From: Dickeya zeae NCPPB 2538
GTDB taxonomy: Bacteria; Pseudomonadota; Gammaproteobacteria; Enterobacterales; Enterobacteriaceae
DNA length: 64,000 nucleotides
Reading direction: 5' to 3'
Assembly (NCBI RefSeq): GCF_000406165.1
Contig: NZ_CM001977.1
Span: 1,204,744-1,268,743 of the forward strand
Part shown: piece by piece, positions 51,886 to 60,581 of the stretch
How positions within the stretch are numbered: position 1 is the stretch's first letter
Layout of the letters: every line of letters begins with the position of its first letter
The notes under the pieces: model-generated
The model's input: the letters and a program-made list of their open reading frames with translations, nothing else
What the model was told of the DNA's origin: nothing
The model's database searches: none
Made by a program: the position numbers and the translations under genes

Positions 51886-51935
51886 TTCTGTTCCTCATCA
51901 ATCGGGTCTGTTCTGTCGACACCGCGGTGCTTTAA

Positions 51936-52511
51936 TCAGGGAAGCGGTTTAAGCTTATCCAACGCCATGTTCAATTCTACGACATTCACCACCGGTGCGC
52001 CGATAAATGCGGGCATTGGCGTGTAGGTATGGCTATTGATTAATTGATCCACCTGATCCTGCGACAAGCCCCGTGCTTTGGCGACCAGTCCGGCCTGATA
52101 ATGTGCCGCCTGTACCGAAATGTGCGGATCAAGGCCGCTGGCCGATGCTGTGACCAGATCGACCGGTACGGCATCGTTATCACCATGACGCTGGTGCCAT
52201 GCCGCTACATTCTGGCTGATGGTTTTGTCCAGCGCCGGGTTACTGACCGCCAGATTGCTGCCACCAGACGCCATTGTGTTGTAGGCGCTGTCCGAGGTCG
52301 CGGATGGGCGACCCTGGAAGTACCCGTCACGGCTGAATACCTGGCCTATCAGTGACGAACCGATCGGCTTGCCCTGTTGGTAGAGCAGGGAGCCATTGGC
52401 TTGCGCCGGGAACAGCAATTGCCCCAGCGCTGTCGCCAGCAAGGGATAACCCACGCCGGTTACCAGAGTCATCAGCAGCAATAACACCAGAGAAGAACGA
52501 ATATAATTCAT
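51936..52511 (-). CDS. kdpC: Potassium-transporting ATPase subunit KdpC
   Basis: The small subunit of the high-affinity KdpFABC pump; it stabilises the complex and influences ATP binding. The 191 residues have one N-terminal transmembrane helix (about 8-30). The periplasmic domain contains NGSLLYQQGKPIGSSLIGQ, GYFQGRPSAT and DPHISVQAAHYQ, all KdpC hallmarks. It starts 15 bp after the kdpB stop. Confidence 0.97.
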   Translation of the reverse strand: MNYIRSSLVLLLLMTLVTGVGYPLLATALGQLLFPAQANGSLLYQQGKPIGSSLIGQVFSRDGYFQGRPSATSDSAYNTMASGGSNLAVSNPALDKTISQNVAAWHQRHGDNDAVPVDLVTASASGLDPHISVQAAHYQAGLVAKARGLSQDQVDQLINSHTYTPMPAFIGAPVVNVVELNMALDKLKPLP

Positions 52512-52526
52512 GATGATTACCTTTGG

Positions 52527-54593
52527 TTACGCCAGTCCGGTGACGGTCAGGATCAGGTCTATCAGCTTGATGCCGATGAACGGCACCAGCAGTCCGCCCA
52601 GCCCGTAAATCCACAGATTACGGCTCAGCAATGCCGCTGCACTCATGGGTTTGTAGCTAATCCCTTTCAGCGCCAGCGGGATCAGGAACACGATAACCAG
52701 TGCGTTGAAGATCACCGCAGACAACATCGCCGAAGCAGGTGAGTGCAGGTGCATAACGTTAAGCGCGTTCAACTGCGGATAGGTTGCCGCGAACGCCGCC
52801 GGGATGATGGCGAAATACTTGGCCACATCGTTGGCGATACTAAAGGTGGTGAGTGACCCTCGGGTCATCAGCATCTGTTTGCCGATATGCACCACCTCGA
52901 TAAGCTTGGTGGGGTTGGAGTCCAGATCCACCATGTTGCCCGCTTCTTTAGCCGCCTGAGTACCAGAGTTCATGGCTACCGCCACATCGGCTTGCGCCAG
53001 CGCCGGGGCGTCGTTGGTGCCGTCACCGGTCATGGCGACCATGCGACCTTCCGCCTGATACTGACGAATCAGCGCCAGCTTAGCTTCCGGCGTGGCTTCC
53101 GACAGGAAGTCGTCTACGCCTGCCTCGGCGGCGATGGCGGCGGCAGTCAGCGGGTTATCGCCGGTGATCATGACGGTTTTGATCCCCATGCTGCGCAGTT
53201 CAGCGAAGCGTTCCTTGATCCCGCCTTTGACGATATCTTTCAGCGCCACGACGCCCAACACGCGTTTGCCTTCCGCCACCACTAACGGGGTGCTGCCTTG
53301 TCGTGCAACGCTGGCGACAGCGTCGTCCACTTCTGCCGGGAATTGCCCCTGATTGGCTTCAATGTAGCGACGCAGCGCATCCACCGCGCCTTTGCGGATA
53401 GTGCGGCCCTGGATATTGACACCACTCATGCGTGTTTGTGCTGAGAACGGCACGAAGGTGGCGTCCAAATCCTGTAACGCACGTTCACGCAGGCCAAAGC
53501 GTTGTTTTGCCAGCACCACGATGCTGCGACCTTCCGGCGTTTCATCCGCCAGTGACGCCAGTTGCGCCGCATCGGCCAGCGATTGTTCACTGACCCCCGG
53601 TGCAGGCAGAAACGCTGAGGCCTGACGATTGCCGAGCGTGATGGTGCCGGTTTTGTCCAGCAGCAGCACATCGATATCGCCAGCGGCCTCGACAGCACGA
53701 CCACTGGTGGCGATGACGTTGGCACCGAGCATACGGCTCATACCGGCGATACCGATGGCCGACAGCAATCCACCGATAGTGGTAGGGATCAGACACACCA
53801 GTAGCGCCACCAGAACGGTGATACTGATGACCGAACCGCTGTTGTTAGCCAGCACGCTAAACCAGGAAAACGGCGATAACGTCGCAACGACCAGCAGGAA
53901 GATGATGGTCAGTTCCACCAGCAAAATAGTCAGTGCGACTTCGTTCGGCGTTTTACGACGTTTGGCGTTTTCCACCATGGCGATCATGCGGTCGATAAAG
54001 GTTTCGCCGGGGTTGACGGTGCATTGGATCACCAGCCAATCGGACAGTACGCGAGTACCGCCGGTGACCGAAGCGAAATCGCCACCGGATTCGCGGATCA
54101 CCGGTGCGGATTCACCGGTGATGGCGCTTTCATCCACCGAGGCACCCCCTTCCAGCACTTCACCGTCGCAGGGGATCATCTCACCGGCGGACACCAGTAC
54201 GATGTCACCTTTACGCAAGCTATCAGCCGGTACCTGCTGGGTGGCCGCATCGTGATGCGGGGTGGTCAGCTTGTTGGCCCAACTGGTTTTCTTCACCCCT
54301 TTCAGGGCTTCAGCCTGTGCCTTGCTGCGGCCTTCCGCCAGCGCTTCGGCGAAATTGGCGAACAAGACCGTTACCCACAACCACAGTGCGACAGCACCGG
54401 TGAAACCGGCACTGCCATCGGTATGACCTCTGGCGATGGCCAGCCAGATACCGGTTGTCAGCAGGCTGCCGATATACACCACGAACATCACTGGGTTGCG
54501 CCACTGGATGCGTGGGTCGAGTTTTTTTACTGAATCCACCAGCGCGTTACGCAACAGAGCGGAATCAAAAAGCGTTTGCTGTTTACGAATCAT
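52527..54593 (-). CDS. kdpB: Potassium-transporting P-type ATPase subunit KdpB
   Basis: The catalytic P-type ATPase of the Kdp complex, 688 residues. The actuator loop contains TGESAPV, the phosphorylation motif is DKTGTIT (Asp near 313), and the hinge is TGDGTNDAPAL. The membrane segments lie at about 35-80, 220-280 and 590-688. It couples ATP hydrolysis to potassium movement through KdpA. It lies 14 bp after kdpA. Confidence 0.98.
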   Translation of the reverse strand: MIRKQQTLFDSALLRNALVDSVKKLDPRIQWRNPVMFVVYIGSLLTTGIWLAIARGHTDGSAGFTGAVALWLWVTVLFANFAEALAEGRSKAQAEALKGVKKTSWANKLTTPHHDAATQQVPADSLRKGDIVLVSAGEMIPCDGEVLEGGASVDESAITGESAPVIRESGGDFASVTGGTRVLSDWLVIQCTVNPGETFIDRMIAMVENAKRRKTPNEVALTILLVELTIIFLLVVATLSPFSWFSVLANNSGSVISITVLVALLVCLIPTTIGGLLSAIGIAGMSRMLGANVIATSGRAVEAAGDIDVLLLDKTGTITLGNRQASAFLPAPGVSEQSLADAAQLASLADETPEGRSIVVLAKQRFGLRERALQDLDATFVPFSAQTRMSGVNIQGRTIRKGAVDALRRYIEANQGQFPAEVDDAVASVARQGSTPLVVAEGKRVLGVVALKDIVKGGIKERFAELRSMGIKTVMITGDNPLTAAAIAAEAGVDDFLSEATPEAKLALIRQYQAEGRMVAMTGDGTNDAPALAQADVAVAMNSGTQAAKEAGNMVDLDSNPTKLIEVVHIGKQMLMTRGSLTTFSIANDVAKYFAIIPAAFAATYPQLNALNVMHLHSPASAMLSAVIFNALVIVFLIPLALKGISYKPMSAAALLSRNLWIYGLGGLLVPFIGIKLIDLILTVTGLA

Positions 54594-54607
54594 CTTCTTT
54601 CTCCGGC

Positions 54608-56293
54608 TCAGTGAACCAGACTTGACTGTAACTGCTCGGCAACGGGACCCAGTGCCAGGGCAGGGATAAAGTTCAACGCGCTAATCAGTAAAATGATGGC
54701 GATGAGCAGGCCGATAAACAGCGGACCACGGGTGGATAATGACCCTTGGGTTTCCGGTTGGCGTTTTTTCGCCACCAGTGAACCGGCGATAGCCAGTACC
54801 GGAATCAGCGATGAGAAACGGCCTATCAGCATGGCGATGCCCAGCGTCACGTTGTAAAACGGGGTGTTGACGGTGAGACCACCAAACGCGCTGCCGTTGT
54901 TGTTGGCAGCAGATGAGTAGGCGTACAGCACCTCGCTAAAACCGTGTGCTCCGGGGTTCAGAATACCGGCGCGACCGGCTTCGGTACTGAGTGCCAGTGC
55001 CGTACCCAGTAACACCAGCGCTGGGGTGATGAGAATAGCCAACGCCGCCATTTTCATTTCCCATGCCTCGATTTTCTTACCCAGGTATTCCGGGGTGCGG
55101 CCGATCATCAGTCCGGCGATAAAGACAGTCAGCAAGACGAACACCAGCATGCCGTAAAAACCGGAACCAACGCCGCCGAAGATCACTTCGCCAATCTGCA
55201 TCAACCACATCGGGATCAGGCCACCCAGCGCGGTAAATGAATCGTGCATGGCGTTAACCGCACCACAAGACGTGGCGGTGGTAATGGCGGCGAAAAAGGC
55301 TGATGTCAGTACACCGAAGCGCGATTCCTTACCTTCCATGTTTTGCGCGCTGTCTGCACCCAGCGATAACAGATGCGGGTTACCACTCACTTCGGCATAC
55401 ATCACAACGACCGTCGCGACGATCAGCATCAGTGACATCGCCCACAACAGGGTATGACCCTGGCGTCGGTCGTTGACCACCCGACCAAAGGCAAAGCACA
55501 GCGCTGCTGGGATCAGCAGAATGGACAGCATCTGCACGAAGTTGGTCAGCGCATTCGGGTTTTCAAACGGGTGGGCCGAGTTGGCGCCAAAAAAGCCGCC
55601 GCCGTTGGTGCCCAGCATTTTTATCGCTTCCTGTGAGGCCAATGGCCCCATCGGCAGCACCTGTGATGCCCCTTCCAGCGTGGTGATGTGCTGGTAAGGT
55701 AGGAAGTTTTGAATGCTTCCCTGGCTGATGAAGAACAGGCTGAGCAACAGCGAAATCGGCAGCAGCAGATACAGATTGATGCGTAGCAGATCCAACCAGG
55801 CGTTGCCCAATTCGTGGGTGGTGCGGCGTGCGAAGGCGCGCATCAGTACGAATGCGACAGCGATGCCGGTCGCAGCGGACAAAAAGTTCTGCACTGTCAG
55901 CCCGACCATCTGGCTGAAATAACTCAGAGCACTTTCCCCGCTGTAAGCCTGCCAGTCAGTGTTCGTGACAAAACTGATTGCGGTGTTGAGCGCCAGATGC
56001 CAGGACATCCCCGGCATCTGCTGTGGGTTCAGCGGCAAATGATCCTGATACAGGAGTATCAGAAACAGCAGCACGACACCCAACAGATTGAATACCAGAA
56101 TGGCGAGCGCATAGTGCTGCCAGCCCATTTCACGGGTTGAAAAGCCACAGAGCCGAGCTACGCTCAGTTCGTAATGGCGTAATACGCCGGTTTCTCCTTC
56201 CACCAGCCGGGCCATAAACTGGCCGAGCGGCTGCGCCAGCACCAGCAATAATGCGAACAGGCTGACGATGAGTAAAAAAGCATCGCTGGGCAT
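54608..56293 (-). CDS. kdpA: Potassium-transporting ATPase subunit KdpA
   Basis: The potassium-binding, channel-like subunit of Kdp (SKT superfamily), 561 residues with about ten membrane spans. The selectivity-filter-like loops include SFVTNTDWQAYSGES, TNGGGFFGANSAHPFENPN, ATSCGAVNAMHDSFTALGG and YAYSSAANNNGSAF. Its ATG overlaps the kdpF stop as TGATG. Confidence 0.98.
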   Translation of the reverse strand: MPSDAFLLIVSLFALLLVLAQPLGQFMARLVEGETGVLRHYELSVARLCGFSTREMGWQHYALAILVFNLLGVVLLFLILLYQDHLPLNPQQMPGMSWHLALNTAISFVTNTDWQAYSGESALSYFSQMVGLTVQNFLSAATGIAVAFVLMRAFARRTTHELGNAWLDLLRINLYLLLPISLLLSLFFISQGSIQNFLPYQHITTLEGASQVLPMGPLASQEAIKMLGTNGGGFFGANSAHPFENPNALTNFVQMLSILLIPAALCFAFGRVVNDRRQGHTLLWAMSLMLIVATVVVMYAEVSGNPHLLSLGADSAQNMEGKESRFGVLTSAFFAAITTATSCGAVNAMHDSFTALGGLIPMWLMQIGEVIFGGVGSGFYGMLVFVLLTVFIAGLMIGRTPEYLGKKIEAWEMKMAALAILITPALVLLGTALALSTEAGRAGILNPGAHGFSEVLYAYSSAANNNGSAFGGLTVNTPFYNVTLGIAMLIGRFSSLIPVLAIAGSLVAKKRQPETQGSLSTRGPLFIGLLIAIILLISALNFIPALALGPVAEQLQSSLVH

Positions 56294-56382
56294 CAGAATT
56301 CCTCCGCGTTAAGCAATGCATAAAAAAGATAAACCAGCAGCAGTACTACCAGCATACCGCTTGCCACCAAGCCAATATTCAC
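56293..56382 (-). CDS. kdpF: Potassium-transporting ATPase subunit KdpF
   Basis: A 29-residue single-span membrane peptide that stabilises the Kdp complex. It starts with GTG at 56382 after a strong GGAGG site 6 bp upstream. The sequence (NIGLVASGMLVVLLLVYLF, then YALLNAEEF) matches E. coli KdpF (29 residues, ending YALINAEAF). The stop overlaps the kdpA ATG. It is too short for usual gene calling, but sequence, length and position agree. Confidence 0.93.
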   Translation of the reverse strand: MNIGLVASGMLVVLLLVYLFYALLNAEEF

Positions 56383-56534
56383 AATTGCCTCCAACGGTGT
56401 TGACTCACAATGATTCGGGTGTTGTCTTGCCCGGCGGTGGTATCGTGCCGGTTACCGACAGCCGAGGGAAAGGCGACTTTCCGCGATAGTCAGGCTACGC
56501 AGGATGAGAAAAAGAAGGTGCAAATTTCCAAGGA

Positions 56535-56559
56535 GGGGGCGTAAAAAAAGTATAAAAAT
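56535..56559 (-). promoter_or_regulatory. KdpE operator of kdpFABC
   Basis: On the minus strand it reads ATTTTTATACTTTTTTTACG followed by CCCCC. E. coli KdpE protects an almost identical sequence (TTTTTATACTTTTTTTACACCCC, as recalled). It lies about 155 bp before kdpF. Confidence 0.83.
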
Positions 56560-56731
56560 GGTGAAAGATGCGTCAGTTAGGCTACTGCCAGGGGAGTGGT
56601 GAGGCGGTGGTTAGCCAGCCATGTCGCTCTGACACGATGGCGAGATGAGAGATCAGGGTGTAACGCAGTGGTTAAAAAGTTAACCTAAATTTAACTTATT
56701 GATGGGTATGAAAAAATAGTCATTTCTGGTG

Positions 56732-56759
56732 TTGTTATCTGGTCCGATGAGTGTAGAAT
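56732..56759 (+). promoter_or_regulatory. Candidate ybfA promoter
   Basis: TTGTTA and TAGAAT with a 16 bp spacer; the -10 matches 5 of 6. The -10 ends 35 bp before the ybfA start. Confidence 0.62.
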
Positions 56760-56794
56760 TTAACCAGGTTAGGGTGTGGTAGGGAGGCGTGATT

Positions 56795-57001
56795 ATGATG
56801 TCTTATGTTGTGTATCCTTGGTATCGGGTTGTGCTGCGCCGCATCGGCGTTGTGTTGGCAGGTACGCTGGCGCTGCCGGTTATGCTGTTCTGGCCTGGCC
56901 GTGCGCGTTTTTATAGCTATTTGCACCGTGTGTGGCTTAAGACCAGCGACAAGCCGGTGTGGCTGGAGCAGTCGGAACACGCCGCCGGGTATTTTTACTG
57001 A
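56795..57001 (+). CDS. ybfA: Small protein YbfA (DUF2517)
   Basis: A 68-residue protein of unknown function, divergent from kdpF as in E. coli. It has one hydrophobic stretch (about 14-32, RRIGVVLAGTLALPVMLFW). The strongly conserved C-terminal half reads RARFYSYLHRVWLKTSDKPVW. The start at 56795 follows GGGAGG by 7 bp; the second ATG at 56798 is also possible. Membrane association and a link to potassium homeostasis are suggested only by hydrophobicity and neighbourhood. Confidence 0.92.
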   Translation: MMSYVVYPWYRVVLRRIGVVLAGTLALPVMLFWPGRARFYSYLHRVWLKTSDKPVWLEQSEHAAGYFY

Positions 57002-57169
57002 TTGACCTGATGTAACGGGACGCTTCGGCGACCGTTGCGCCTTTCTGTCCATCCGCTTTTCCCCTCTGTCTCTTTTGCTAGTTTTCTGACCACTTCTCTG
57101 TGCAGCGCTTTCTCGCGCTCTGCTATGCTATGGCAATAGCACTCTCTTTTAATCAAGGGGATAGATACC

Positions 57170-58129
57170 ATGACTGCCGATCTGATTTCCGTTGGTATTA
57201 GTGCGTGCCTGCTGGGCAATCCGGTACGTTTTGATGGTGGGCACAAGAGGCTGGCTTTTGCCGTTGAACAGTTAGCGCCTTATTTCCATTTTGAACCGAC
57301 ATGTCCGGAGATGGCGATAGGCTTGCCGGTACCGCGCCCGGCGTTGCGGCTGGTGAAGTCGGATGCAGGTGACATTCGGTTGCTAGCCAGCAATGGCTCC
57401 GGGCTGGATGCGACGGAAAAGATGGCCGCGTTTTCCGCTGCCAGAACAGCGGAACTGGCGCATCTGTGTGGTTATATTGTTTGCGCCAAATCCCCCAGTT
57501 GCGGCATGGAGCGGGTCAAGGTGTATGAACCTGCTCAGAATAACGCCCGTAAAAGCGGGGTGGGGTTGTTTACCCGCCAATTACAACACACGTTGCCCTG
57601 GCTGCCGGTGGAAGAAGATGGACGCCTGCACGATCCGATGCTGCGTGAGAATTTCATTACCCGGGTTTATGCGCTCCACGAATTCAATCAGTTATGGCAA
57701 AGCGGGTTGAGCCGTAGCGCACTCATGAGCTTCCACAGTCGTTATAAATTGTTGTTGCTGGCGCATTCGCAACCGGCGTACCGCGAACTGGGGCCGTTTG
57801 TCGCCGCAATCGACCAGTGGGATTCTCTGGATGCGTTCGCGGCACAGTACCGGTTGCGATTAATGACGCTATTGTCTCATCCCGCTTCTCGCCGTAATCA
57901 CACCAACGTGTTAATGCACGTGCAGGGGTATTTTCGCCGTCAATTGACCGCCGGGCAGCGGCAGGAGTTAGCGCAGTTGATTGAGCGCTATCGTCAGGGC
58001 GTCCAACCCTTACTGGCACCGCTTACCTTGTTACGTCATTACATGACAGAATACCCGGATGCCTGGCTGTCGCAGCAGCGCTATTTTGATCCTTACCCGG
58101 AAGCACTGCGGTTACGCTATGGCCACTAA
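57170..58129 (+). CDS. DUF523-DUF1722 fusion, RudS-like tRNA 4-thiouridine desulfidase candidate
   Basis: A 319-residue two-domain protein. The N-terminal DUF523/TudS-like domain (about 1-160) has Cys13 (ISACLLGNPVRFDG), Cys45 (FEPTCPEMAIGLP) and Cys111 (CAKSPSCGM), fit to hold a [4Fe-4S] cluster. The C-terminal DUF1722 domain (about 190-305) contains YALHEFNQLW and FHSRYKLLLLAHS. E. coli YbgA has only DUF1722. DUF523 proteins include TudS thiouracil desulfidases, and TudS-DUF1722 fusions (RudS) have been described as removing sulfur from 4-thiouridine in tRNA. The gene directly precedes phrB; s4U is the near-UV chromophore of tRNA, so the pairing is suggestive. Function here is by family inference. 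Confidence 0.87.
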   Translation: MTADLISVGISACLLGNPVRFDGGHKRLAFAVEQLAPYFHFEPTCPEMAIGLPVPRPALRLVKSDAGDIRLLASNGSGLDATEKMAAFSAARTAELAHLCGYIVCAKSPSCGMERVKVYEPAQNNARKSGVGLFTRQLQHTLPWLPVEEDGRLHDPMLRENFITRVYALHEFNQLWQSGLSRSALMSFHSRYKLLLLAHSQPAYRELGPFVAAIDQWDSLDAFAAQYRLRLMTLLSHPASRRNHTNVLMHVQGYFRRQLTAGQRQELAQLIERYRQGVQPLLAPLTLLRHYMTEYPDAWLSQQRYFDPYPEALRLRYGH

Positions 58130-58131
58130 GT

Positions 58132-58253
58132 GCCTGTCCCATTAGGGCTATTTCTCTTGCCACGTGGGTATTGAGCAGCGCTCGAAATCCTCACGTACTC
58201 CGTGTACGCTCCGGTTTATTCGCTGTGCTAATAATCCCAACAGGGACAGGCCT
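58132..58253. repeat. MITE-like palindromic element between ybgA homologue and phrB
   Basis: About 122 bp bounded by imperfect terminal inverted repeats: GCCTGTCCCATTAGGGCTATT on the left and the complement of AATAATCCCAACAGGGACAGGC on the right (about 17 of 21 matches). The inner part holds CACGTACTCCGTGTACG, itself a small dyad. There is no ORF inside. I believe related sequences recur in soft-rot enterobacteria, but no second copy is in this window. Confidence 0.65.
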
Positions 58254-58257
58254 TAAG

Positions 58258-58291
58258 TCAGGTCTTCGTTTTAATCAGGTCTTCGTTTTAA
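58258..58291. repeat. Tandem 17 bp repeat upstream of phrB
   Basis: TCAGGTCTTCGTTTTAA occurs twice, head to tail, at 58258-58274 and 58275-58291, both copies perfect. It abuts the MITE-like element and lies 25 bp before the phrB start. Confidence 0.9.
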
Positions 58292-58315
58292 GTAGTACGA
58301 CGTTAAGGATGGTTC

Positions 58316-59761
58316 ATGACCACACATTTGGTTTGGTTTCGCCACGATTTACGCCTTACCGATAATCTGGCGTTACACGCCGCCTGCCAGGATCCCGACG
58401 CGTGGGTAGAAGCCGTGTTTATCGCCACGCCGCAACAGTGGGCCAGCCATGATATGGCACCCTGTCAGGCTGCATTTTTGCTGGGTAATTTACGCTGTCT
58501 GCAACAGGCACTACAGGAGAAAGGCATTCCGCTGCACTACCAGCAATGTGATGATTTTGCCACCGGTGTGCGCTGGCTGGCTGGTTTTTGCCGCGAGCGT
58601 CAGGTCACGCAGCTATTTTACAACCGTCAGTATGAATGGAATGAATGCCAGCGTGATGGGCAACTGACCCAGGCTTTAGCGGGGGTGACCGTGTGTCGGG
58701 AATTTGATGACAGCCTGTTATTGCCACCGGGTAGCGTGGTGACTGGGTCTGGCGAGATGTACAAGGTGTTTACGCCATTCCGCGCAGCCTTTATCAAACG
58801 CCTGCAACAGCAGGATGTCAGCTCGTTACCTGCGCCAGCTGCCCGCCAGCAGGGGGATGTTACGCTGGTGCCGCTGGCACCGTTCGACTATCCGCAAGCG
58901 GAGGTGCATGCCGATTTCCCGGTTGGTGAAGCGGCGGCTGTGCAGCGTCTGCGTCAGTTTTGCCGCGAGCAGGTGGCGTTCTACCATGAGTTGCGTGACC
59001 TGCCTGCGCGACCTGCCACCAGCAAGCTATCGCCCTATCTGGCGCTGGGGGTGCTGTCGCCACGCCAGTGTTTCAACCGGTTAAGAATGGAACACCCGGA
59101 CTGGTTGGCCCGGCCGGAAAGCGGTGCGTTTACCTGGTTCAACGAGCTGGTATGGCGTGAGTTTTACCGCCACCTGTTGGTGTTTAGCCCATCGTTGTGT
59201 CGGCACCAGCCGTTTATTGGCTGGACGCGGCGCGTAGCCTGGCGCAACGCCCCGGATGAACTGGCCGCGTGGCAGCGCGGGGAAACGGGGTATCCCATTG
59301 TTGATGCGGCGATGCGTCAGTTAAACCAGACCGGCTGGATGCATAACCGGCTTCGCATGATCTGCGCCAGTTTTCTGGTGAAAGATCTCCTGATCGACTG
59401 GCGCGAAGGTGAGCGTTATTTCATGAGCCGCCTATTGGACGGCGATTTAGCAGCCAATAATGGCGGCTGGCAGTGGGCTGCCTCCACCGGTACCGACGCT
59501 GCGCCTTATTTCCGTATTTTCAATCCGACCACTCAGGGTGAGCGCTTCGACCCGGACGGTGAGTTCATTCGACATTGGATACCCGAACTGGCGCAGATTC
59601 CGGGTAAGGCGGTACATCAGCCTCATGACTGGGCTGCCCGCCAGCATCGGCGTATCGATTATCCGGCCCCAATTGTCGATCATAAACAGGCGCGCACGCG
59701 CACGCTGGCGGCATTCGAAGCTGCCAAACAGGAAGCGGCATCATCGCCACCACAGCATTAA
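58316..59761 (+). CDS. phrB: Deoxyribodipyrimidine photolyase
   Basis: Repairs cyclobutane pyrimidine dimers using blue light. The 481-residue class I CPD photolyase has the N-terminal antenna-binding alpha/beta domain (about 3-130; LVWFRHDLRLTDN). The C-terminal FAD domain (about 205-475) has WFNELVWREFYRH, TGYPIVDAAMRQLNQTGWMHNRLRM and DGDLAANNGGWQWAASTGTD. It lies 186 bp after the RudS-like gene, with the repeat element in between, and 14 bp before ybgI. Confidence 0.97.
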   Translation: MTTHLVWFRHDLRLTDNLALHAACQDPDAWVEAVFIATPQQWASHDMAPCQAAFLLGNLRCLQQALQEKGIPLHYQQCDDFATGVRWLAGFCRERQVTQLFYNRQYEWNECQRDGQLTQALAGVTVCREFDDSLLLPPGSVVTGSGEMYKVFTPFRAAFIKRLQQQDVSSLPAPAARQQGDVTLVPLAPFDYPQAEVHADFPVGEAAAVQRLRQFCREQVAFYHELRDLPARPATSKLSPYLALGVLSPRQCFNRLRMEHPDWLARPESGAFTWFNELVWREFYRHLLVFSPSLCRHQPFIGWTRRVAWRNAPDELAAWQRGETGYPIVDAAMRQLNQTGWMHNRLRMICASFLVKDLLIDWREGERYFMSRLLDGDLAANNGGWQWAASTGTDAAPYFRIFNPTTQGERFDPDGEFIRHWIPELAQIPGKAVHQPHDWAARQHRRIDYPAPIVDHKQARTRTLAAFEAAKQEAASSPPQH

Positions 59762-59775
59762 GGAGCACAAGAGCT

Positions 59776-60519
59776 ATGCGTAATACAGAACTGGAAAGCC
59801 TGATTAACGGTTTTCTGAATGTGGCTGCGTTTCAGGATTACGGCCCTAATGGATTACAGGTAGAAGGGCGCAGTGATGTGCAGCGTATCGTGACCGGTGT
59901 GACGGCATGTCAGGCTTTGCTGGATGCGGCAGTCGCGCAGCAAGCCGATGCGGTGCTGGTCCATCACGGCTATTTCTGGCGTAACGAACCGGCGGTGGTA
60001 CGCGGCATGAAACGTCAGCGTCTGAAAACCTTGCTGGCGAATGATCTTAATTTGTATGGTTACCACCTGCCGTTGGATGCCCACCCGCAAATCGGTAATA
60101 ACGCCCAACTGGCGGCGATGCTGGATATTCGCGTTCTGGGGGAGATTGAGCCGCTGTTGCCGTATGGCGAAGTCGCTCAGCCTTGTAGCGGTGACGCGTT
60201 GCGCCACACCCTGGAAAGGGTACTGGAGCGGCCGGTGTTGCACTGTGGTGACAATGCACCGGCACAGATCCGGCGTATTGCCTGGTGTACGGGGGGCGGG
60301 CAAGGTTTTATCGATCAGGCGGCGGACTTCGGCGTTGATGCGTTCATCACCGGTGAGGTGTCGGAAAAAACGATTCATACCGCTCGTGAAATGGGGCTAC
60401 ATTTCTACGCTGCCGGACATCATGCTACTGAGCGTGCTGGTATTCGTTCATTAGGTGAGTGGCTTACGGCACAACACGGTTTTGACGTGACATTTATCGA
60501 TATCCCCAACCCGGCGTAG
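59776..60519 (+). CDS. ybgI: NIF3-family dinuclear metal protein YbgI
   Basis: A 247-residue NIF3/DUF34 protein that forms a hexameric ring with two metals per subunit. Metal-ligand motifs are visible: VLVHHGYFW (His pair), PLDAHPQIGN (Asp) and GHHATERAG (His and Glu near the C-terminus). The biochemical role is debated; GTP cyclohydrolase-like and metal-chaperone roles have been suggested for the family. It precedes pxpBCA, as in E. coli (ybgI-ybgJKL), and may be in the same transcript with a 62 bp gap. Confidence 0.96.
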   Translation: MRNTELESLINGFLNVAAFQDYGPNGLQVEGRSDVQRIVTGVTACQALLDAAVAQQADAVLVHHGYFWRNEPAVVRGMKRQRLKTLLANDLNLYGYHLPLDAHPQIGNNAQLAAMLDIRVLGEIEPLLPYGEVAQPCSGDALRHTLERVLERPVLHCGDNAPAQIRRIAWCTGGGQGFIDQAADFGVDAFITGEVSEKTIHTAREMGLHFYAAGHHATERAGIRSLGEWLTAQHGFDVTFIDIPNPA

Positions 60520-60581
60520 AACCGATCGGGTTTGGATGAGGCCGTCGCGAGATAGGGCAGATACATCAGTCGGGAGGTGGA

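Larger units (their letters stand above)
56383..56794. other. kdpF-ybfA divergent control region
   Basis: About 410 bp without an ORF. It holds the KdpE site at 56535-56559, a perfect AAGTTAA-N7-TTAACTT inverted repeat at 56677-56697, and a ybfA promoter candidate at 56732-56759. Confidence 0.7.

Noticed and set aside
58132..58253. ERIC element
   Set aside because: The length is similar to ERIC, but the terminal sequence (GCCTGTCCC) does not match the ERIC consensus ends, so it was called a MITE-like element instead.
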